A stretch of 11,269 nucleotides of DNA from positions 1-11,269 of the forward strand of contig CAZWXF010000091.1 of assembly GCA_964638055.1 (NCBI GenBank). The letters are read 5' to 3'. Positions 7,301-11,269 of the stretch are shown one piece after another. Each line of letters starts with the position of its first letter. Position 1 is the stretch's first letter. The notes below the pieces were generated by a model. The model was not told the DNA's origin. It saw nothing but the letters and a program-made list of their open reading frames with translations, and did no database searches. Origin of the DNA: Prado023 sp964638055 (GTDB lineage Bacteria > Actinomycetota > Actinomycetes > S36-B12 > CAIYMF01). The position numbers and the translations under genes are program-made.

Positions 7301-8061
7301 CGGCCGAAGAGCGGCAGGACGTGGGTCGTCGCGTCCAGCATCGGGCGCAGGGCGTCCGCGACGTCGCGGATCTCGCGCTCCCCGGACAGGAAGACGAGCA
7401 CGTCGCCGTCGCCGGAGGTCAGGCACTCGACCACCGCCTCGCAGACCGCGTCCACGTCGTCGGCGGCCACACCCTCGGTGGGCCGGTAGCGGACCTCGAC
7501 CGGGAAGGTCCGGCCGCTGACCTCGATGACCGGGGCACCGCCGAAGTGGGCCGCGAACCTGTCCACGTCGATCGTCGCGCTGGTGACGATCACCCGTAGA
7601 TCCGGGCGCCGGGGCAGCAGGCGCCTGAGGTACCCGAGCAGGAAGTCGATGTTGAGGCTGCGCTCATGGGCCTCGTCGATGATGATCGTGTCGTATCGGC
7701 GCAGGTCGCGGTCGCGCTGCAGCTCGGCCAGCAGGATGCCGTCGGTCATCACCTTGACTCGGGTGTCCCGCGCGGTGCGATCCGTGAACCGGACGGCGAA
7801 GCCGACCTCGGCGCCGAGCTCGACCTCGCACTCCTCGGCGATCCGTGCCGCGAGGGTCCGGGCGGCGATCCGCCGGGGCTGCGTGTGCCCGATCATCCCC
7901 TTGGTCCCGCGCCCGGCCGCCAGGGCGATCCGGGGCAGTTGGGTCGTCTTGCCCGAGCCCGTCTCCCCGGCGACGACGATGACCTGATGCGCGGCCAGGG
8001 CCGCAGCGATCTCCTCGGCGTGCTCGGCGATCGGAAGGTGTGCCGGAACGATCAGCCGCAT
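4387..8061 (-). CDS. hrpA: ATP-dependent RNA helicase HrpA
   Basis: A DEAH-box 3'-5' RNA helicase of 1224 residues, close to the length of E. coli HrpA (about 1300) and much longer than HrpB. RecA domain 1 holds the Walker A motif GETGSGKTT at 32-40, QPRRIAA at 61-67, DEAH at 129-132 and SAT at 161-163. RecA domain 2 holds ATNVAETSVTVPGI at 275-288 and the arginine-finger motif QRAGRCGR at 323-330. The HA2 ratchet region lies near 390-450. The HrpA-typical YLNYLRIREW is at 511-520, followed by an OB-fold region near 545-625 and a long C-terminal part (about 630-1215) matching the HrpA-specific DUF3418 region. Bacterial HrpA is linked to mRNA processing and to acting on stalled or collided ribosomes. 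The gene lies 11 bp after the guaB1 stop and is probably co-transcribed. I chose the ATG at 8061. In-frame GTG codons just upstream (VVAHAG) overlap the guaB1 stop and are a possible alternative. The longer reading back to 8433 runs antisense through guaB1-coding sequence. Confidence 0.93.
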   Translation of the reverse strand: MRLIVPAHLPIAEHAEEIAAALAAHQVIVVAGETGSGKTTQLPRIALAAGRGTKGMIGHTQPRRIAARTLAARIAEECEVELGAEVGFAVRFTDRTARDTRVKVMTDGILLAELQRDRDLRRYDTIIIDEAHERSLNIDFLLGYLRRLLPRRPDLRVIVTSATIDVDRFAAHFGGAPVIEVSGRTFPVEVRYRPTEGVAADDVDAVCEAVVECLTSGDGDVLVFLSGEREIRDVADALRPMLDATTHVLPLFGRLATAEQHRVFTPGPGRRVVLATNVAETSVTVPGIRFVVDPGTARISRYSRRLKVQRLPIEPISQASARQRAGRCGRVRDGIAVRLYSEVDLESRPRFTDPEILRTNLASVLLQMAALRLGDVAAFPFLDPPDTRAIRDGVALLQELGALEPGTGPPRLTTLGRRLARLPLDPRLARMVLAAADSGCVREVVVIAAGLTIQDPRERPEAERGRADSAHARFADRTSDFLTLLNLWRHVRELRSTMSANGVRRACREQYLNYLRIREWQDLVAQLREVLTGLGVAWSSSEDSELIHRALLPGLLSQVGLWDPLRRDYLGARGARFVIFPGSALARRSPDWVMSSELVETSRLFARRNAAVKPDWIEQAAGHLVSRSYAEPRWSAKRGATQATERVTLYGIPLASRTVDFGRIDPGLCRELFIREALVAGQWRTHHRFWLANQQAIESAREVGERSRRPVAVVDDEGLLAFYDARIPADVTSVAHFDAWWKRARRESPALLDLTDADIWLADERPSAQEFPLRWSAGPDLDLRLSYRFEPGSDADGVTVDVPLAALPQLDPADVPGAAPGHREELVTALLRSLPKPLRRQLGPAPNLAGKVLAAPELARTSLLVGIAAAVTRASGVGVTAQDWDLTRVPLHLLPRYRVLDEEGGVLGSGRDLAALQRAHAQDRASLVARLAADVTFSGATDWAFGSIPDSVQRSVGAVTVEGFPALVDRGASVDLVVLPDAAGARVEHARGVRRLVALAVPDPAPRGFSGLAMPDRLALGWYPHGGAPALLADLADACIDDLLAGPPLRDETAFRDAVSWIRLELPRRYSPTLSRVVDVVRLAWEADTSLASLRSPGLAESVTDARAELARLTAPPMLSRRGLGELPDLRRHLQALAWRIARMPDEPGADLRRLDEARQAEALLAQATPDWPVPDLIAASPDSVTARRLADEFRVSLFAQHIRTRQPVSLKRIEKLVAGMRPA

Positions 8062-8072
8062 CCCCGCGTGGG

Positions 8073-9515
8073 CTACCACGAGCCGTGGACCGGGCGACCC
8101 TCCGCGTACCCGGCTGGGGACTGCACTCCGAGCAGGGCCCGCTCGTGGAAGACCTCCAGGCTGCTGGCCCCCATGTACGTGCAGGCCGAGCGCACTCCCG
8201 AGGTGATCAGGTCGAGCAGGTCCTCGACGCCCGGGGCCTGGGGGTCCACATACATCCGGGAATGGGAGATCCCCTCCTCGAACATCGCCTTTCGGGCCCG
8301 GTCGAACGCACTGTCCTCCGCGGTCCGGTTGCGGACGGCCCGGGCCGACGCCATCCCGAAGCTCACCTTGTAGGCACGACCGGACGGGTCGACCTGGAGG
8401 TCTCCCGGGGACTCGTGGGTCCCGGCGAACCATGAGCCGATCATCACCGAGCCGGCACCGGCGGCCAGGGCGATCGCCACGTCCCGAGGGTGGCGCACTC
8501 CCCCATCAGCCCAGATCCAACGGCCCGCCTCGCGGGCGGCGGCGGCGCATTCCAGGACCGCCGAGAGCTGGGGACGGCCCACGCCCGTCTGCATCCGGGT
8601 GGTGCACATGGCCCCCGGTCCGACCCCGACCTTGACGATGTCCGCTCCGGCGTCGATCAGGTCCAGCGTGCCCGCTGCGGTCACGACGTTCCCGGCCACG
8701 ACCGGGACCTCCGGTGCACCGGAGCGGACTGACTGGACCGCGGCGAGAGCCTCGATCATCTTCTCCTGATGGCCGTGGGCGGTGTCCACGACCAGGATGT
8801 CGACGCCAGCTGCCAGCAGGCCCTCGGTCCGCGCGGCCACCTCGCCGTTGACCCCGATGGCCGCGCCCACCCGCAGCCGCCCCCGGCGGTCCAGGGTGGG
8901 GGCGTACACCGTGGAGCGCAGCGCGCCGGCGGCGGTCAGGACGCCCACCATCGATCCGTCCGGCGCGACCACCGGAGCCACGCGCCTGCGCGCAGCCGAG
9001 AGCCGCTCGAAGGCCTCACGGGGGTCGATGCCCTCGGGCAGGGTGAACACGTCGTGGCTCATCACGTCGGCGACCCGGGCGAAGCGGTCCGTGTCGGCCA
9101 GGTCGGCCTCGGTGACGATGCCCACGGGAATCCCGTCGGACTGGATCACCGCGGCCCCGTGGGCGCGCTTGTTGAGCAGCGACATCGCCGCCCCGACCGT
9201 GTCGTCGGGGTCGAGGCGCACAGGCGTCTCGTAGACGGTGTGCCGGGACTTCACCCACGCGATCACCTCGGCCACGACCGGGACGGGGATGTCCTGGGGG
9301 ATGATCACGAGCCCGCCGCGTCGGGCGACCGTCTCGGCCATCCGGCGGCCCGCGACCGCGGTCATGTTGGCCACGACGATCGGGATGGTGGCCCCGGAAC
9401 CGTCGGGGGCGCGCAGGTCGACCGAGAACCGCGACGCCACCGCAGAGCGGGCGGGGACCAGGAACGCGTCGTCGTAGGTCAGGTCGTGGCCCGGCAGCTG
9501 GTGCAGGAAGCGCAT
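8073..9515 (-). CDS. guaB1: GuaB1-type IMP dehydrogenase relative (probable GMP reductase)
   Basis: A 480-residue TIM-barrel enzyme of the IMPDH/GMPR family with two CBS domains inserted at about residues 94-200. The barrel begins with LTYDDAFLVPARS at 12-24. The catalytic loop GVGPGAMCTTRMQTGVG at 297-313 puts the nucleophile at Cys304, and WADGGVRHPRD at 335-345 and MIGSWFAGTHESPG at 358-371 form the phosphate-binding and following segments. The size and sequence match the actinobacterial GuaB1 subfamily rather than classical GuaB. Its mycobacterial member has been shown to be a GMP reductase, converting GMP to IMP and ammonia with NADPH, and the CBS pair probably senses purine nucleotides. 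The ATG at 9515 was chosen over 9776 because a TANNNT element ends 7 nt before it and the family starts here. hrpA follows after 11 bp, and the gene is divergent from the glucosidase. Activity on this particular protein is inferred. Confidence 0.9.
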   Translation of the reverse strand: MRFLHQLPGHDLTYDDAFLVPARSAVASRFSVDLRAPDGSGATIPIVVANMTAVAGRRMAETVARRGGLVIIPQDIPVPVVAEVIAWVKSRHTVYETPVRLDPDDTVGAAMSLLNKRAHGAAVIQSDGIPVGIVTEADLADTDRFARVADVMSHDVFTLPEGIDPREAFERLSAARRRVAPVVAPDGSMVGVLTAAGALRSTVYAPTLDRRGRLRVGAAIGVNGEVAARTEGLLAAGVDILVVDTAHGHQEKMIEALAAVQSVRSGAPEVPVVAGNVVTAAGTLDLIDAGADIVKVGVGPGAMCTTRMQTGVGRPQLSAVLECAAAAREAGRWIWADGGVRHPRDVAIALAAGAGSVMIGSWFAGTHESPGDLQVDPSGRAYKVSFGMASARAVRNRTAEDSAFDRARKAMFEEGISHSRMYVDPQAPGVEDLLDLITSGVRSACTYMGASSLEVFHERALLGVQSPAGYAEGRPVHGSW

Positions 9516-9522
9516 GCGGGCA

Positions 9523-9528
9523 AACGTA
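9523..9528 (-). promoter_or_regulatory. Leaderless -10 element of guaB1-hrpA
   Basis: On the minus strand TACGTT is followed by seven bases (TGCCCGC) and the guaB1 ATG at 9515. No ribosome-binding site is present, so a leaderless transcript is likely. The arrangement is the same as at parE, and 13 of 16 bases from the -10 to the ATG are identical between the two. No clear -35 is visible. This promoter would drive both guaB1 and hrpA. Confidence 0.6.
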
Positions 9529-9637
9529 CGCGCGCTCCCGGGCAGTTGATGCCTCCGACCGGGGCAGGTGCAGGCGAACGGGCTCCCGGAGCCTCGGAGC
9601 ACGCGTCCGGCTGCGGCGTCCTTCATCAGCCGACCTG

Positions 9638-9667
9638 TTGAGCCCGCCCACCGTGCGCCGCTACGGT
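9638..9667 (+). promoter_or_regulatory. Promoter of the 6-phospho-beta-glucosidase gene
   Basis: TTGAGC (9638-9643) and TACGGT (9662-9667) are separated by 18 bp and fit a housekeeping sigma -35/-10 pair. This is the best two-box promoter in the window. Transcription would start near 9674, about 40 nt before the ATG at 9715. That argues against any start in the upstream open frame from 9568. Confidence 0.5.
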
Positions 9668-9673
9668 CGAGGA

Positions 9674-9693
9674 GCCCGGCACCGCTGCCGGGC
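9674..9693 (+). promoter_or_regulatory. Hairpin in the leader of the glucosidase gene
   Basis: GCCCGGC (9674-9680) and GCCGGGC (9687-9693) form a perfect 7-bp stem with the 6-base loop ACCGCT. It begins at about the predicted transcription start and ends 9 bases before the GAGG ribosome-binding site (9703-9706). It could be a repressor operator just downstream of the -10, or an RNA 5' stem that stabilises the message or modulates it. Nothing identifies a regulator, and in such GC-rich sequence chance is possible. Confidence 0.35.
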
Positions 9694-9714
9694 ACGGACA
9701 GCGAGGTCGGACAC

Positions 9715-11151
9715 ATGGTCACATCCGCGTCGAGATTCCCCGAGGGCTTCCTGTGGGGCGGGGCCACGGCGGCCAACCAGATCGAGGGGGCCTACGACGA
9801 GGGCGGCAAGGGGCTGTCCATCCAGGACGTGGCGCCTCGGGGCATCAAGGGGCCCCGGACGCCTGCACCGACCCCGGACAACCTCAAGCTCGTGGCGATC
9901 GACTACTACCACCGGTTCGCCGAGGACATCGAGCTGCTGGCCGAGATGGGCTTCGGCGTCTTCCGGTTCTCGATCGCCTGGAGCCGGATCTTCCCGAACG
10001 GCGACGACGCCGAGCCGAACGAGGAGGGCCTTGCCTTCTACGACCGCGTCCTGGACGAGCTGGAGGCGCACGGGATCACCCCCCTGGTGACCATCTCGCA
10101 CTACGAGACCCCGCTGAGCCTGGCCGAGCGGTACGACGGCTGGGTCAGCCGAGACCTCATCGGCTTCTACGAGCGCTACGTGCGCGTCCTCTTCGATCGG
10201 TACGGACACCGGGTCAAGCTGTGGCTGACCTTCAACGAGATCAACTCGGTCCTGCACGAGCCGTTCCTGTCGGGGGGGATCAACACGCCCAAGGAGGCGC
10301 TGTCGGCCTCGGACCTGTATCAGGCCGCGCACCACGAGCTGGTCGCCTCGGCCCTCGCCACGCGCATCGCCCACGAGGTCATCCCGGACGCGAAGGTCGG
10401 CTGCATGCTGCTGTCGATGCCGGCCTATCCGCTGAGCCCCGACCCCGCCGACGTCGTGGCCGTCATGGAGGCCGACCACGCCAACCTCATGTTCGGCGAC
10501 GTGCACGCCCGGGGCGCCTACCCGGGCTACGCGCTGCGCTTCTTCCAGGAGCAGGGCATCGAGCTGGAGATCACCGATGAGGACCGGGAGATCCTCGGCA
10601 ACACCGTCGACTTCGTCTCGTTCTCGTACTACATGAGCATCTGCCAGACCGCCGACCCGGCCAAGCAGGTCGCCGGGGAGGGCAACATCCTCGGCGGCGT
10701 GCCCAACCCGACGCTCACTGCCTCCGAGTGGGGATGGCAGATCGACCCGGCGGGGCTGCGGATCATCTGTAACCAGTTCTGGGACCGGTGGCAGAAGCCG
10801 CTCTTCGTCGTGGAGAACGGGCTGGGCGCGAGGGACGAGCTGGTCGAGGTCGACGGCGCGCCCACGGTGCTGGACGACTACCGGATCGCCTATATGAACG
10901 ACCATCTCGTCGCGCTGCGCGAGGCGATCGCCGACGGTGTGCCGGTCATCGGGTACACGTCGTGGGGCTGCATCGACCTGGTCAGCTTCACGACCGCCGA
11001 GCTGAGCAAGCGCTACGGCTTCGTGTACGTCGACCGCAACGACGACGGCACGGGGACGCTGGCACGCCACCGCAAGAAGTCCTTCGGGTGGTACCGGGAC
11101 GTGATCGCGACGAACGGTGCGAGCCTGACCGGCCGGCCACTGGATCGCTGA
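9715..11151 (+). CDS. 6-phospho-beta-glucosidase, glycoside hydrolase family 1
   Basis: Cytoplasmic GH1 enzyme that hydrolyses 6-phospho-beta-glucosides such as phosphorylated cellobiose, arbutin or salicin to glucose-6-phosphate and the aglycone. At 478 residues it is about the same length as E. coli BglA. The N-terminal GH1 signature is FPEGFLWGGATAANQIEGAY at 8-27. The acid/base Glu175 lies in TFNEI at 172-176, with Ile where unphosphorylated GH1 enzymes usually have Pro, and the nucleophile Glu367 lies in FVVENG at 364-369. TSWGCIDLVS at 415-424 and SKRYGFVYVD at 431-440 resemble BglA/AscB, and K432 and Y434 occupy the phosphate-binding positions of 6-phospho enzymes. The usual Ser of S-x5-K-x-Y is Thr426 here. 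A GAGG at 9703-9706 supports the ATG. No PTS transporter or antiterminator is in the window, so sugar uptake must be encoded elsewhere. The downstream flank is repeats. A plain beta-glucosidase is the less likely alternative. Confidence 0.9.
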   Translation: MVTSASRFPEGFLWGGATAANQIEGAYDEGGKGLSIQDVAPRGIKGPRTPAPTPDNLKLVAIDYYHRFAEDIELLAEMGFGVFRFSIAWSRIFPNGDDAEPNEEGLAFYDRVLDELEAHGITPLVTISHYETPLSLAERYDGWVSRDLIGFYERYVRVLFDRYGHRVKLWLTFNEINSVLHEPFLSGGINTPKEALSASDLYQAAHHELVASALATRIAHEVIPDAKVGCMLLSMPAYPLSPDPADVVAVMEADHANLMFGDVHARGAYPGYALRFFQEQGIELEITDEDREILGNTVDFVSFSYYMSICQTADPAKQVAGEGNILGGVPNPTLTASEWGWQIDPAGLRIICNQFWDRWQKPLFVVENGLGARDELVEVDGAPTVLDDYRIAYMNDHLVALREAIADGVPVIGYTSWGCIDLVSFTTAELSKRYGFVYVDRNDDGTGTLARHRKKSFGWYRDVIATNGASLTGRPLDR

Positions 11152-11190
11152 TCAGCTGATCGGATGGGGCAGGTGGGTTGACGGCCTGGC

Positions 11191-11269
11191 GGTCTCGCCG
11201 GGCTCGGTCTCGGCGGGCTCGACCGGCGCAGTCGTCGTCTCGGCGGGCTCGGTCTCGACGGGCTCGACC
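11191..11269. repeat. Degenerate repeat array, same family as the left end
   Basis: Copies begin at 11191 (GGTCTCGCCGGGCTC), 11206 (GGTCTCGGCGGGCTCGACC), 11236 (CGTCTCGGCGGGCTC) and 11251 (GGTCTCGACGGGCTCGACC), the last reaching the window end. The final copy differs from the core of the 46-182 array at a single base of 19, and all copies are in the same orientation as that array. Spacing is irregular, since some copies are truncated after GGCTC and run directly into the next. The array begins about 40 bp after the glucosidase stop and probably continues beyond the window. The 39 bases between hold a 12-bp palindrome, GATCAGCTGATC at 11150-11161, overlapping the stop codon, and no T-rich terminator. 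Confidence 0.85.

Noticed and set aside
5596..7599. 667-codon open frame on the plus strand opposite hrpA
   Set aside because: It lies antisense to the conserved helicase core and HA2/OB regions, with shadow-type composition and no motifs or ribosome-binding site that favour it.
8062..8433. Upstream extension of the hrpA frame by 124 codons
   Set aside because: This stretch overlaps guaB1 coding sequence on the same strand in a different frame. It has no helicase homology and would need a start inside guaB1.
11150..11161. GATCAGCTGATC palindrome as a terminator or attachment site
   Set aside because: It has no loop or T-run and overlaps the stop codon. No integrase, tRNA or second copy supports an attachment site.
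1..11269. A new defence, secretion or biosynthetic system
   Set aside because: All long genes except the secreted repeat protein fall in familiar housekeeping or sugar-use families. There are no clustered unknown genes, nucleases, transposases or CRISPR-like arrays to build a system from.

Overview
The window is very GC-rich and looks like the chromosome of a high-GC actinobacterium, probably of the Nocardioides/Aeromicrobium/Propionibacteriales kind. The support is the gene set: an actinobacterial-type topoisomerase subunit B divergent from a small CxxC/CAHH protein, a GuaB1-type IMP dehydrogenase relative, and a long HrpA helicase. TANNNT -10 elements sit directly in front of start codons (leaderless promoters), and short GGTCTCGACxGGCTCGACC repeats lie at both ends. 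The genus is an inference.

Layout. Positions 46-182 hold a tandem repeat array. It abuts the decayed C-terminal half of a VOC/glyoxalase-fold gene (about 184-374), which has lost its 5' part and carries an apparent one-base deletion. A type IIA topoisomerase subunit B gene (parE-like, minus, 413-2527) follows. Divergent from it is a two-gene operon (plus): a 70-residue zinc-ribbon-like protein (DUF7455-like) overlapped by 4 nt by a DUF456-type membrane protein. Next is a monocistronic gene (3589-4374, plus) for a secreted Ala/Arg-rich helical protein with internal repeats, which I do not recognise.

A minus-strand operon, guaB1 (8073-9515) then hrpA (4387-8061), runs towards that gene and ends 12 bp from it. 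Divergent from guaB1 is a GH1 6-phospho-beta-glucosidase gene (9715-11151, plus) with a recognisable promoter and a hairpin in its leader. The window ends in a second, more degenerate array of the same repeat family (11191-11269).

Functional picture. This is mostly housekeeping chromosome: DNA topology (ParE), purine interconversion (GuaB1), RNA/ribosome-associated helicase (HrpA) and use of phosphorylated beta-glucosides. I see no tRNA, rRNA, CRISPR, transposase, integrase or defence cassette, and no evidence of a new multi-gene system. The points most worth a second look are the repeat array joined to the broken VOC gene, the repeat-built secreted protein, and the near-identical leaderless start regions of parE and guaB1.
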